64,000 nucleotides of DNA from Calliphora vicina (taxonomy: Eukaryota; Arthropoda; Insecta; Diptera; Calliphoridae): NCBI RefSeq assembly GCF_958450345.1, contig NC_088780.1:115828226-115892225 (forward strand). Direction: 5' to 3'. The position numbers and the translations under genes are program-made. The stretch's first letter is position 1. Every line of letters begins with the position of its first letter. This document shows, piece by piece, positions 12,001 through 24,039 of the stretch. The notes beneath the pieces are model-generated. The model was given only the letters and a program-made list of their open reading frames with translations, did no database searches and was not told the DNA's origin.

Positions 12001-15000
12001 ACAATACCATTATTAATTTATAATTCATTAAAGTTTTATAAAACAAAATTCTTTATTTCTAGGTTCGGGGTACCCTAAAATCATGGACAAAACTATGGTG
12101 TGTCTTAAAGCCGGGTTTATTGCTAATTTATAAAAGTCCTAAAACCAAAAGTAGTCATTGGGTGGGGACTATACTATTGACATCATGTCAGGTTATTGAG
12201 AGGCCCAGTAAAAAGGATGGTTTTTGCTTTAAGCTATTCCATCCTTTAGAACAATCCATATGGGCTCCTCGAGGACCCGATAAGGAAACTATAGGTATAA
12301 AAAATAGTTAAAAACAAATTCTTTAAAATGTCTAATCATACAATCTATATTTTTAGGTGCCGTTACACAACCTTTACCAACTGCATATTTAATATTTAGG
12401 GCTCCAAGCCAAGCAGCTGGTAAATGTTGGATGGATGCTTTGGAGCTATCACTACGCTGTTCGGGTTTATTGCTGCGTTCCAATTCAACGCCAGGAACTA
12501 ATCAAGTTACCGGTACCGTAGAGGCTTCTATATCACATGAAACCCAATGGTCTGAGGCTGACTATGAAAAACATTTTGATGATCAAGGTAAGTTTTGAAA
12601 TGCTTTTTATGAAACACAATAGTTTTATACATAATAATTAAAATTTTTAACACTAACCCTTAACACGTTAAACTAAGAAAAATATCACAAAGTGATACGT
12701 AAGTCACAATATCTCACAGTACCCGATATGGATTATCTACACAAATCACCACACGACTCTGAAGTTAGTATTGCATCATCACGTAGCCAAACACCCTTAC
12801 TGCAACAGCTCTACTTATCCATGACCAATTGGGAGCGCTTAGTCGGCCCGAATGCTCTTGAATTTAATAGAATTAAAAAATTACGCAAACTACATAAATC
12901 TAAAAATAGTGCTGGTGACTATATTGATGTATCCAGTGTAGATTCTTCTCCGAAATCAAAATCTTTAAAATTGAATAAAAAACGTAAAACAGCCAAGGCT
13001 CCCTTGATGAAATCACAATCTTTGGGATCCGTTCACACGACAACATCATCTAGTGAAGAAGATTATGAACCTTTAATCATACAGAAAAGTCTATCAATGA
13101 ATCTTGTATCACCACGATCGATTAGTTGCCCACCCGGTACTACTGCTACTCCTACTTCTACCACATGCAAATTGCGATTATTAGAAATCATTCACTTTAG
13201 TTGGCTAGAGCTCTATTGATGATATTTGCTTTAAAAGAAATACAACTTAAGTATAGAAACCAAAGCTTGCGGATCATCTAGTGAAGAAGATTATGAACCT
13301 TTAATCATACAGAAAAGTCTATCAATGAATTTTGTATCACCACGATCGATTAGTTGCCCACCCGGTACTACTGCTACTCCTACTTCTACCACATGCAAAT
13401 TGCGATTATTAGAAATCATTCACTTTAGTTGGCTAGAGCTCTATTGATGATCTTTGATTTAAAAGAAATACAACTTAAGTGTAGAAACGAAAGCTTGCGG
13501 ATTTTTATGCCGATTCCTCTTCTCAGAGAAAATGAGATGAACTGGTTTTTTTGTCATTTGTATATTGTTGTTTGTGTTGCATATAATTATATTATCTGCT
13601 ATTCACAAATACATAAATGTTAGAATTACGATGTTTGTTCGTAAAACATAAGAAAAGCATGACCACTCCAACCGAAATAGAGAGAGAGAGTAAGAAGATG
13701 AGAGCTTTAGAGAAGTCAATCAAATCAAATATATTATTTAGTGCGGATTCCGTCTAAGTTTTTAGTTTTCAAAACTTCATATAAAAAAACAAACGTATAG
13801 CGGTCCGCAAGGTTGTGTTTCTTCTTAATTATGTGTGGATTCCGTCTGCGTTTTAAGTTGTTAGATCTTCATATAAAAAACAACTTCATACCGACCCACA
13901 AGCTTGTATTTCTACACTAAACTAGAATTTTAGAATCTCATTTTCATTTCAAGTGATTAATTAAGTATCAAACATATAAATAATAAGTTTAAATTTATTT
14001 GTCGATATTTATATCTAAATATACAGGCATAATACAATTACATAGCCGTTTTGTTTGTTTGAAGATTTGGATAATGTTTAGATTCGTTGCAGAAGGTTTA
14101 AGTTAGTTTTATTTTTAATTTCTTTGTTTTTGTCGTCGAAGTATATACTAATGCGTTTCAATATTGATGCAACCTGATTTGAGTTCAATTTGAGTTTATA
14201 GTCTTTATATAACTACTTTTAACACTGAGACGACCATATAGTTCTTTAATTAATACATATTTACTACAAATTTTGAATTTTCTTTCATACTAAAATAAAA
14301 CAAAACCACACAAACAAAAATGTCAAGAAATGTCAAGAAAATATATTAGAACTTACAAGAAATTTCAGAAAAATAATTCCGTATTATTCTTTGATTCCTT
14401 AGAACACATCACTAGCAGTAGGTGAATGAATTATCCTAATAATATAAACCTTTAGTAAATTAACTTTAGCCGTTTTTTAAACTATACTTCTAATCACTGT
14501 AACTGTGCTTTATTTAGATCTTGATGGTGATAGTCAAAATGAGGCTCCCACGGGTATAATGTCTGGCATTGATACAGATTCCGATTCAGATGGTAATGAT
14601 ATCATTGGTATCGATAATCAATTGCAACAAATTGACAATGAAGAGGAGCCAATTGAGACGCCATATATACCAATGCCGGAGGAGGAAATAAATACGGTTG
14701 GTTTTTGAAAAAATGCCTTAAAATTGTTGTAATTACATACATATGTACTTAAATTTTTATATTTGAACAAATTTAGCAAAGCGGCGAACAAGTTGAAGAA
14801 TTGGCAGAAGAGAATAAAAGTTTAATATGGTGTTTGGTTAAACAAGTCCGTCCAGGTATGGATTTAAGTAAAGTCGTTTTACCCACATTCATATTGGAAC
14901 CACGGTCATTTTTGGATAAGCTCTCTGATTCATATTATCATGCTGATATATTGTCAAGGTAAATTTTAAAAATTAACTGTTTTATTAGTTCCTGATTTTT

Positions 15001-17080
15001 TTTATTGAGTTCTTCTCTGAGACGAATTCAGACACTGTATCTGTTCATAAGCTGATTTAAGAATGATTCCAAAAGTATAATCTAACTAAATAAATGGGGT
15101 TTGGATACTCAAACGACATTAAACCAGGGTTGGCTACCGATTCGAAACGACTAAAAGGTAACGGCAACGCTAATTTGAATTATTTTTGTAATTTAGCGGT
15201 AACGTTATATTCTGTTCGGTAAGGTTATTTTAATGATAACGGTAATTGCATCCTGAATTAAATTAAATACTAAATAAAAATTTCCAAAAATTAAAAATTA
15301 GTTTTATTATTTCTGAAATAAAAAAATATTTTTATAATTTACGCTTATATTGGTAACAGTATTTTAGCGATAACAGTAGTAGAGCTGAAAGGGTATTTTA
15401 GGGGTAACGGTAGCCAACATTGCTTTAAACTGATTATTTAACTTTCAATTCAGATGAAAACTCGACTAAAGCTAGTTTTTTCAATGTATTTAATTATCCA
15501 AATTGTATAAAATATGTAAAACCATTTCATTTCAATTCCATCTTACAGAGCTGTTAATGAAGACGATCCTTTTACACGCATGAAACTAGTTGTACAATGG
15601 TATTTATCTGGTTTCTATAAGAAACCCAAAGGTCTTAAGAAGCCCTACAATCCCATATTGGGCGAAACGTTCCGTTGCTATTGGGAACATCCGAATGGCA
15701 GCCGCACTTATTATATAGCCGAGCAGGTCTCGCATCATCCACCGGTTTCGGCCTTCTACGTTACAAATCGCCAAGAAGGTTTCTGCATCAGTTGTTCCAT
15801 CTTGGCCAAATCAAAATTTTACGGCAATAGCACTTCGGCGGTGCTAGAAGGTGTGGCTACGTTAACTCTTCTGCCAAGAGGAGAGAGTTATACGCTAACC
15901 ACACCTTATGCCCACTGCAAAGGTATTCTCATGGGTACGCTCTCCATGGAATTGGGTGGTAAGATTAATATCGATTGTGAGAATACTGGTTACAAGACGG
16001 AGCTCGAATTCAAGCTGAAACCTTTCTTGGGCGGTTCCGATAGTACTAATATTATTGCTGGCAAAATAAAATTGGGTAAGGAAACGTTGGCTACCATTAG
16101 CGGCCATTGGGATGGTGAGATGCGTATAAAAGATGGCAAATCTGGAGAGGATTCTATGCTGTTTGCGGCTAGTCGTGATACGATGAAAAAACGTTTATTA
16201 CGTTATGTGGTACCACTTGAGTCTCAGATGCCAAATGAATCCGAACGCTTGTGGAATTTAGTATCGGCTGCCATTGGACGTGATGATCAAGTGGGTGCTA
16301 CCGAAGAGAAAACGGTACTGGAGGAACAACAACGTACTTCGGCTAAAGAGCGTAAAGCAACATTTGCCGAATGGGAACCGGCACATTTCCAACAAGATTT
16401 AATTACAGGCAAGGTAAGCTAAATTTTCAGTTTTATTCACGAGACATTTCTTTAAAATATAGTTATTTTTTAAATCTATTTTAAAGTGGATTTACAAATA
16501 CGCTGATTTAAGGCCCTGGGATCCTCGGAATGACGTCAAACAATACGAATGGGACTATAAAGTATTAACTAAAACTAGACACCAGGCACCAATGGTACGC
16601 ACCGCCAGCATCGTGAGCGTAGATCCAAGACAATCATCAATGGTAATTATGAAGGCTAAACGTAAAAATAAAACTGCTTCACCTTTGGCCAGTAATGATC
16701 CAAATAATTCGGATTCCAGTCAATCTCACGATGACTTTACTATATGTGATCAACCTGTCTCATCGCAAACTATAAGAAAGTAAGCGACATAACAAATGAA
16801 ACTATAAACAAAAACTAATATTAGCATAACTAAAATTATTCTTTATAGACTTATGTTGGCTGTGGATCAGGTTAATAAATCTTTAGATGATCATAAGCGA
16901 CAATTGGTGTTGATCAATTCGAAATTGGAACGTTTGCAATATGCACCACATAATACCAACACACAAAGCCACTCATCTTCGTTGTTGGGCGCCCTGCCCC
17001 AATCGATGTTGATTCGAGCTTCAGCTTATGCATTTGCAGCATTATTAGTAAGCCTTTGCCTTAAGTGGCTTTTATATTAG
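9033..17080 (+). CDS. Osbpl8: OSBP-related lipid-transfer protein, ORP5/ORP8 class
   Basis: Proposed exons: 9033-9107, 10644-10790, 12063-12294, 12357-12587, 12720-13136, 14518-14696, 14777-14958, 15549-16413, 16487-16779 and 16849-17080. All junctions are GT/AG and in phase, giving about 950 codons (human ORP8 is about 890). In order: a basic segment with RKESYKAQRKNYRREKKR (residues about 32-50), a PH domain (about 65-185), an acidic linker, then the oxysterol-binding domain from SLIWCLVKQVRPGMDLSKVV (about 442) with lid motif LPTF at 462-465 and signature EQVSHHPP at 546-553 (His550, His551). The chain ends in a hydrophobic segment (about 931-950) that would anchor it in the ER. Known family members exchange phosphatidylserine for PI4P at ER-plasma membrane contacts; that role is inferred. 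The ATG at 9033 is in frame, but TTTTTAG just after it could be an acceptor, so other N-termini are possible. The exon 5 end (13136) lies in a tandem duplication and is the weakest junction. Confidence 0.9.
9640..9735 (-). pseudogene. Short Tc1 element relic in intron
   Basis: About 95 bp matching 43317-43425 of the near-complete Tc1 element, including GATAACCTCCCGGGGATTTA against ATTAACAACCTCTCGAGGAG. It is a fragment of the transposase N-terminal half on the minus strand, with no function left. Confidence 0.7.
9864..10553 (+). repeat. 345-bp tandem duplication, two near-identical copies
   Basis: The unit beginning TTAATAGAAAACCTAGTAAC occurs at about 9864 and again 345 bp later, and runs without visible differences through CAATAAAAAAACTAAGAA. 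It lies wholly within an ORP intron, so it should not affect the protein. It is either a very young duplication or an assembly artefact. Confidence 0.9.
10791..12062 (+). other. ORP gene intron after exon 2
   Basis: About 1.27 kb of AT-rich sequence between donor AAG|GTAAGC and acceptor ATTTCTAG. I see no repeats with ends, no coding frames and no RNA genes. Confidence 0.7.
13045..13503 (+). repeat. 228-bp tandem duplication across the end of ORP exon 5
   Basis: The block starting ATCATCTAGTGAAGAAGATT at 13045 is repeated at 13273, with a handful of substitutions. It contains the last 90 or so coding bases of exon 5, the proposed donor CCCG|GTACTA and the first part of the intron. The second copy therefore has its own partial exon and donor, out of reach of the open frame because of intervening stops. 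The open frame at 13429-13623 is duplicate and intron sequence. Confidence 0.9.
13504..14517 (+). other. ORP intron sequence with a doubled 90-bp motif
   Basis: AT-rich intron. Two related segments at about 13741-13830 and 13832-13920 both start GTG.GGATTCCGTCT and contain CTTCATATAAAAAA, so they form an imperfect tandem pair. The acceptor is CTTTATTTAG at 14508-14517. Confidence 0.6.
15125..15422. mobile_element. 298-bp hAT-like MITE in ORP intron (repeat E)
   Basis: Ends CAGGGTTGGCTACCG and CGGTAGCCAACATTG share an exact 11-bp inverted core (GTTGGCTACCG). The flanks CATTAAAC and CTTTAAAC match in 7 of 8 bases, as for an aged 8-bp hAT target duplication. The interior repeats TAACGGTA words and encodes nothing. 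A second, worn copy is at 22685-22860. It lies in the intron between exons 7 and 8. Confidence 0.75.
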
Positions 17081-17815
17081 TTAACATGTGCAAAAATAAT
17101 ATTATAATTCATGAATACCTTTAATAACTAAAAGAACTTTTTCTAAGTCTAAACAAAATATATAAAATATAAACAGAAACAAATTATAAATATTATATAC
17201 ATATGTATATTTTTGCATTATTGGTATTACCCATTTGTTTATTTTTAATTGATTTCTCAAGTTTGGTTTAATACTTTTTAATTAGAAAAATCTAATATGT
17301 ATTTCGTTGTTATATTATAATTGGACTTTTGATAAAAAAATTAGACAAAAAAATAATATAAAATTTTTTACTACATAATTTTTTTAACTGTGTTCTCTCC
17401 TTTCTTACTGTTTTAATATAAATATATACTCGTATAATTCAGTGTATGTAATGTATGTAAATTCCTTATTTTGTTTATTTATTCTATTCCAATTTAGTTT
17501 TAAGTAAAGGTTTTTATTAATTACTTTCTTAAAAAGAAAATTTATAATAATTTAAAATGAAATGTATGTAAATTAATTTTGCATTATGCAACTATCACTC
17601 TATCTATATATGTACTATTCCTCTTATCTCAGCCATTTTAATTAAAACAATAACATTTTTTGAAATTATAAATGCACTGCACTTTTAAAAAAAAATATTA
17701 ATAATTGAGCCTCTGTTTTTTATAATAATCAATATTTAAAGAAACATATTTGTTTAAAATGTATATTTACTAAAGCAACATTTAATGAAAACTATTGTGT
17801 AAAAAATAAAAAATT
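17081..17815 (+). other. Probable 3' UTR of the ORP gene
   Basis: AT-rich sequence after the TAG stop with several candidate cleavage signals; an AATAAA lies at 17805-17810. No other gene is visible. Confidence 0.5.
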
Positions 17816-18727
17816 TAATTATTTACTTTATTTCAAAAAGTTTAAAAAGAAATTTCTTTAATAAATTACATTTCCATTTAAATTGAAAATAGTGTGTTTT
17901 TATTTGTGTTGATTTAGATTTTGGTCAGCTTCAAATCTGTAAGTAAGTAGTTTTTTATAAAATTTACTGGGCATTAGCTTTATATAATTATGAATACATT
18001 AACACAACACTCGAGAAATTTGGAAACCGAATAGGTAGTCGGAAAATTTATGTTTTGATGTTACAGTTCATCGAAACATCCCAGGAAAAGAGGTATTAGT
18101 TCCACACCTAGTTCTTGAATACATGCAATGATTTTTTTTGAAATTGTCACCTCCAGAACTGGTTCTAAAGAAGGGTTGCGAAGCTACTACACGTCATTAA
18201 GAATGGTTCTTGAACCAGTTCTTAAATCAATGATTTTTGTTTGAAAAAAAAAACGGAACTAGTTTCTATTGTTTAGACTGAGACGAAATATTATGGTAAT
18301 TCTAACAGTGCTCTGCAGCGCCTATCTGCAACTGCTGCCGCTTTTTTTACACTGGCATCTTCCAGTAGCTTCATGAATTATCTTAACTAGAATGTTCTAT
18401 TTCTAGAGCTTTTAACAGCTTCAATGCTGCTATCATGCTTTAACATTTAGTGTTACCATACTTTCAAACAATATATGCGTGCGTAATAACTGCGTGCTAT
18501 CAACATTGTTGATAAGTAGAAGCTTCTACTGATGGACATGTTTATAAACATCATGAATGTAGCAAGACCGTTAAATTTAAATTAATGCAAAACAACGTAT
18601 CATCAAAAAATTCGAAATTGATTTTATTATTGATTACGACTCACCACATCATATTACATACAAAATGCAAAATATAGTATCATCAAGTACACGATTTTCT
18701 TAAACAAAATAACGTAGAAGTATCCTA
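17816..18727. other. Intergenic stretch, no gene seen
   Basis: Contains repeated GAACCAGTTCTT-like words around 18100-18260 and fragments with ATGCAAAACAACGTATCATC near 18590 and 18670. Those fragments resemble the ends of the element at 44500-45156. No coding region is seen. Confidence 0.45.
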
Positions 18728-19356
18728 ATTCGGCTGTGCCGAATCTTATATACCCTTCACCAAATTATACTTTAAAATAAATTTTTTTAAATATTTTTAG
18801 GTAAACAAAATTTATTTTTTTTTCGAAATTGTTTTTTAATTTTTTTTAAAAAAAAGTTTGTTTCAAATTTTTTCAAAAATTTTTTTTAAAATTTTTTTTT
18901 TTTGACAAAAAAATTTTTTGAGGAAAAAAAAATTCGGGTCAAAAAATATTTTTCCCGATTTTGACCCATTGTAGGTCCAACTTACTATAGCCTTATCTAC
19001 ATCGTTGCAATGGACTTTGAAATATCTATCATTAGATATCCATATTGTCTATATTAATGACTTAGTAATCCACATATAGATCAAAAATAGGTAAAAAATC
19101 GAGGTTGTCCCGGTTTTTTGCTCATATCTCCGTTATTTATGGACGGATTTTGCTGATTTTAAATAGCAAACTTCTCGAAAGCATGTCTGACAGAATTATT
19201 GAAGATTTGGATCCCGAAGATATCTGGGGTCTTCAGAAAATTGATTTCAACTAACAGACAGACAGACGGACATAGCTTAATCGACTCCGCCTTAGAAATT
19301 ACAAACGGAATGATAAACTTATAAATACCCTTCTCACGAAGGTGAAGGGTATAAAA
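18728..19356. repeat. Dispersed repeat H with hairpin start and GGTGAAGGGTATAA end
   Basis: Begins with the hairpin ATTCGGCTGTGCCGAAT followed by TATACCCTTCACC and ends GGTGAAGGGTATAAAA, so the two margins are inverted copies of each other. Inside it carries ACAGACAGACGGACATAGCT, a phrase that recurs in many fly repeats and also near 34330. Runs of T and A surround the start. There is no coding function. Confidence 0.6.
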
Positions 19357-19564
19357 ACACTGTGTGCACTGCTTCATTGTGACCTGAAATCACATTCCAT
19401 TAACTCATTGTATATTTACTCTTATTGTCATATGCTGTCTCTCATTCTATACTCTGTTGTTTTTGTTTTGTCGTTGGTTGTTATTGTTCCACATTCACAC
19501 TCATTCGTTTTGTAAATAAATGCCCAACGATCTGAAGTAACTGTTGTGCTGGTGAATGTCTTGA

Positions 19565-20160
19565 GTAGCATATGAATGTGCTTGTGCAGCCTTTAGTAGC
19601 CACTACACTATCACGAAAAGGGTCTCAAATGTGGTTTTCGAGATGAAAGAGTATTCGGAATACGTTGAAATTTTTACAGTAGATAGATATTGATGTTGTT
19701 AGTTGATTTCTTGCAAAAAGTGAAATTTTAAAAATTTTGAGTTAATACAGTATTGTTGAGCGAGTGCGATATGTACGTATGTATATGAAATGAGTTATTT
19801 TAGAATATGTGAAGAACTGTAATTGCAATTGTAAATTTCTTTGACACCAGTGTCTGCTGCTACGCTAAAGAGGAACTGAACAGTGGGCGTGGCCCTTCCC
19901 ATACTAAGTGAATATTTATTTTCGGGTGTCTGAATAACTACCCATTGTTCCTTCTTGGGTTCAAAATTGACGAGTTCGGAACAATACATGTATTGTATAA
20001 ATTGTATTGGATACATGTATTGCAAAATTCGCTTTGAAATTAACGTTGAAATGTTTACAGTAGATAAATATTGATGTTGTTAGATGATTTCCTGCAAAAA
20101 GTGAAATTTTAAAAATTGTGTGTTAATACAGCATTGTTGAACGAATGCGATATGCGTATT
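19565..20160. repeat. Dispersed repeat with two related copies
   Basis: The block with TTTACAGTAGATA.ATATTGA and GAGTGCGATATG occurs at 19670-19780 and again at 20045-20155. Its upstream part (CACTACACTATCACGAAAAG) recurs inverted near 55850-55880. The first copy is an empty version of the site that carries a MITE at 56981-57367. The open frame at 19795-20025 is not convincing. Confidence 0.7.
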
Positions 20161-21054
20161 TATACGAAAAAAATTCGAATTAATTTTTTTCAAGGCACAT
20201 TTTTTAAAAAGAAATAAACGTTTTTAAACGGTTCCAAAAATCTGTTTCGGAACTAATAAATCTGTGGACTTTTGACAAAACAACTTACCTTAGAAAACAA
20301 CTTAAGTGGAATTTTAAATTTTTTCAGGAGAACGTAAAAACTGTTGAATTGATCGAATATTTTAAATCGTTAATAACTGCATACATACTGCGATTTCAGA
20401 GAAAATATGATTGGGCGTTAATTTTTCTACCATGTGTTCGATCGAACCTATTGATAGAGTATTTTTTTTATACATAAGTCCTTTTTGCCAAAAAAAATTT
20501 GGTAGCTATGAAATGTTTATATATTTCGAGAATAATTTTTTGACCTAATGCCAATTTAAAGGTATTTATATGAAGGATTTGTACAAATTTTACCCAAATA
20601 GTGACCCAAATTGGTTAAATAAGTTAATAAGTTGTTAGCAGTAGTCCCTAAAAACAATTGCTATCATAAGGAATAATTAATTATTGTGCTTTTGTCTAAT
20701 ATATTTAGTTGAAATACGAAGAATCTGGAAAATTCGTATAGTTTTGTGAGGTAATTTTTCACACCTGTTTTGCAAAAAGTTCAAAGACTTTGGTGTAAAG
20801 CTGATTAATAAAAATTTTTAAATTGTGCAATATATCTTTAATATTCTATAGAAAGTATGTATTACAAATTAATTAGTACAACATTATAATAACGTCTAAA
20901 ATTGTGTTGAGTTTCATAGTATAACAGAATTCGTGAAATGAATACATACAGTGTATGTATACAATTTTTTAAAATTAAAAATTTCTAACAATAATCAATT
21001 TTTTTTTAAATACAATTAACGATTTCATACATACTTTTGATATAATTACACATA
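20161..21054. other. AT-rich intergenic stretch, nothing recognised
   Basis: No coding-like frame, no terminal repeats and no RNA gene found by eye. Confidence 0.5.
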
Positions 21055-21261
21055 CCCACAGCCTCAAAAGTAAGTAAACACCAGCGATTTTTTTGATTTT
21101 TTTAAGATCATGAAAATCAACCGAAACCGAATCTATTATTCAACCCAATCTCCAACAAACCGAAACTTTAAAATTTTAATCGATGGATAAATTTTAGGAT
21201 TTTCATTATCTTAAAAAAAAACAAATAATTTTTGGTGTATACTCACTTTTGAGGCTCACTG
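21055..21261. mobile_element. 207-bp TA-flanked MITE relic (Tc1/mariner type)
   Basis: The left end has CAGCCTCAAAAGTAAGTAAA and the right end, inverted, has CAGTGAGCCTCAAAAGTGAG. TA lies on both outer sides (21053-21054 and 21262-21263). The interior is T/A-rich with no coding capacity. The left tip is altered. Confidence 0.65.
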
Positions 21262-21336
21262 TACATATTGAATTCGTATCTGGGATGGAATTTTCTAATC
21301 CGTTTCTTTGGATTTTGTATGCTTTAGACAATGTAT

Positions 21337-21964
21337 TGTTACGAAATTGTACTTCAATTCAAATATAACGATTTTAACGGCTGATTTAAAAGTTGCATAA
21401 TGCTTTCAAATAGCAGTGCCCCGCAGACTGTAACATATCTGTGGGCATTATTAACATTGAATAATAGCTTTCAGTTGACCATTGATCGTAAGTATGGCAA
21501 CGCTGTTTGCTGCGACCGTATATTCGAATTCGAATATTCAGTTAAAGAACATTGTAGAAAGTACACCACAGATGGCGTATGTATTAGAAAGCTCTAGAAT
21601 ATACGAGCTTTGACAGTTAAAGAGCAATCTAGAGTGCAGATGGCAGTGTTATAAATAGTGGAAGAGGTTGCATTCGTGAGTGAGTTTATCAGAGACGCTG
21701 TTCGAATAATCATCGACTGAGTGCCTTAAAGTGTGCTGTATTTTTCAAGTGAATTCGTGTACATTATAAAGTGTGTCTGTATTTCTGCGAATTTATAAAC
21801 GTGTATAAAAAAGCACTGAGTGACTATTTAATTCTGTTTTTGTACATTTTAAATAAATAAAGAGTTGTTACAATTTTCAAACTACTAAACGGCTTTTATT
21901 TGCAATCAAAAGTATCCGGTTTATTTAAAATAAACCAACATTTTGAAAAGTGTAAAACGTAACA
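21337..21964 (+). mobile_element. Solo LTR of a retrotransposon (Ty3/gypsy-like)
   Basis: 628 bp beginning TGTTACG and ending CGTAACA, the inverted TG...CA tips of an LTR. It is flanked by a 4-bp duplication GTAT (21333-21336 and 21965-21968). A TATA-like box GTTATAAATAG lies near 21650 and AATAAA near 21853, as expected for the promoter and polyadenylation regions of an LTR. A paralogous unit at 22190-22215 reads straight through the same site without the LTR. No internal retroelement genes are present, so it most likely arose by LTR-LTR recombination. The family name is inferred. The open frame at 21400-21597 is LTR sequence. Confidence 0.88.
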
Positions 21965-22430
21965 GTATTTTGAAAATGTTTTCTTTCAAATCGAATTACA
22001 CAATAAAAAAATTATGTCATCATTTTATTGTAATTATTTTTCAGCTGTTTTTAGAATTCTGTAATAATTGAAAAATAATTTTTTTCAGTTTAGACAGCAA
22101 CGATATTTCGTATTAAAGTTTCAAAACTATTTAATCTTGATGCTAGAATAGATGTTTTTGGGTGTTGCGTAAGCAATAATTTATTTAAGGTTGCTTTAGA
22201 CAATGTATTTTGAAAATGTTTACTTTCTAATCGAATTACACAATAAAAAATTGGACCCTAAAACACGCGAAGTTATGTCTCCATTTTATTGTAATTATTT
22301 TTCATAGTGTTTTTAGAATTATGTAGTAATTGAAAAATATAGACCGCAACGATATTTCGCATTAAAGTTTCAAAACTATTGAATTTTGTCTTAAACTAAG
22401 TTATTAAAATTACTTTCTGTAATTGAATGA
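21965..22430 (+). repeat. Tandem pair of about 240-bp units
   Basis: Unit 1 begins upstream of the solo LTR (about 21320) and continues after it. Unit 2 starts near 22190 with GCTTTAGACAATGTATTTTG. Both carry TCGAATTACACAATAAAAAA, CATTTTATTGTAATTATTTTTC and AACGATATTTCG. No coding content. Confidence 0.75.
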
Positions 22431-22599
22431 AACATATTATTTAGTAAAAATAATTCGTGAATGTTTTGAACATTTTTAATTAAGTGTTACCGAAACTTTT
22501 TAAAAAGCTCTAAAAATCATCGAGCACTGACGCAATATTTAAAAAGCACTAAAAAAGAGCAGAAAGCACTGAGTGTACATTGAAAATAATTTGTTTAAA

Positions 22600-22660
22600 A
22601 AATCTATTTATAGTTTTCTTTGATAGGAGTTGTGAAGCTAACCGGGTTTGCTAGTTTGTT
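22600..22660 (+). repeat. Possible Helitron-like 3' end fragment
   Basis: TAGGAGTTGTGAAGCTAACC then GGGTTTGCTAGTTT resembles the tail of the Helitron-like element at 2146-2329, with a CTAG terminus followed by T. Only the end is recognisable. Confidence 0.3.
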
Positions 22661-22684
22661 ATTGAAAGTGATTACATTTAAATT

Positions 22685-22860
22685 AGATCAAGGCTATCTA
22701 TTCGAAACGGTAAAAAGGGAACGCTAATTTGGATTATTTCGGTAACGATATTTTAGCGATAACGGTATGTAATTTCAGTTATTTCGGTAAAGGTAGCTTA
22801 GCAATATCGGTAGTTGAACTGAAAGGGTATTATAGGAGTAACAGTAAACAAACTTGAATT
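22685..22860. mobile_element. Worn second copy of hAT-like repeat E
   Basis: Shares ATTCGAAACG, GGTAACG, TTTAGCGATAACGGTA and GAACTGAAAGGGTATT with the MITE at 15125-15422. The exact ends and target duplication are no longer clear. Confidence 0.55.
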
Positions 22861-23470
22861 AATCTTTAGATAGTTTGATTCAAAATAGATAAAATGAATT
22901 GCCGGCTTTTAGGCGCAAATTTTAAATGTGCTTGCACGCTATTAGAAAAGCACAGCTTCACTATTTAATTACTAATTACTACTTTAAGCAAAAAAAAATA
23001 GGCAAGGGTTCTCATGTAACAAGTCTGTTGTATCTTTTAAATAAAAGAAAAAAATTATTCGTTTTTTCCTAAAAAAAAATACTAATCGTAATTCCGAGCT
23101 CTATAGACTCCAATAAATGCTATATGAGAACCCCTGCAAATTTATGCAAGAATTACATTCCAGGAAATAAACAGGATTTACATCACTTTTTGACAATTTG
23201 AAAAATTCAATGTTAAAAATAAGAAAAGGCAAAAAACTCCCAGGATATTTTTTTCATAATTGGGCTGAATATCTCGTAGATTTTGCCTTCACGCGATTAT
23301 GATTATGCTTTCAGACTGTATCTTGTAGACTTTCTAAAATCTAAATGTGATGTAAGTAGTGATTCCGTCACTATTGTAACTGGATGATAAATGTGATTTA
23401 CCATTAAATTAACAACAAATTTAGTAGCATGATTTCTGTGCATTGAATACTTGTAAAAATTGTATGAATG
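22861..23470. other. AT-rich intergenic stretch, nothing recognised
   Basis: No coding-like frame, terminal repeat or RNA gene seen. Confidence 0.5.
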
Positions 23471-23830
23471 TTAAAGTGATTTTCGGAAGTGAGCCTTATA
23501 TGGGGCTATGACTATGGGTGCGTTCGTAAATTCAGTATGATTGCGTTACTGCAGCAAATTAAAAGTTTAGCGTTCGAAAAAGTATATTTGCAATTATTGC
23601 TTTACGTCAAACGTTTTTTAATGCAAATTGTTTGCAGTGATCCCGGAAATTTGTGCAACCAATGCATCATTAATTTCTATGTTGCAAAAGTTTGCAGGTC
23701 GTGGCATCAGTGATGCACAAATTTAATGCATTTAAGAACACACACTAATTATGTTCAGATCGTCATAAAATTAGGTGCCATGATCTGTGTACCTATGAAA
23801 CTTATTTGTGTTGAATTTTATTTGGATTTG
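23471..23830 (+). repeat. Repeat C copy split by a 229-bp MITE
   Basis: The repeat C words GTGATTTTCGGAAGTGAGCC and GGGGCTATGACTA are interrupted at 23514 and resume at 23744 with ACTAATTATG. The insert (about 23515-23743) has ends GTGCGTTCGTAAAT and, inverted, GTGTGTTCTTAAAT. ACTA is duplicated on either side. The frame at 23489-23713 runs across both and is not a gene. Confidence 0.6.
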
Positions 23831-24039
23831 GATACCAACTTATTTAAGATATTTATGCGCATTACACTTTGGAAAGTGTAACTTATATGGGATCTATTAT
23901 TGACCGATACACAATTTTTTTTTCATAAATTCAAAACCAAGCCCATATGGCTTATATACTACACAAGAACAATAATACTTTTAAAATTATCGAAAGTTTT
24001 AGGAGAAATTTGTTTGGATACCTATTTAAATCAGATATT

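Noticed and set aside
21400..21597. 65-residue frame (+)
   Set aside because: It is entirely within the solo LTR, where coding sequence is not expected.
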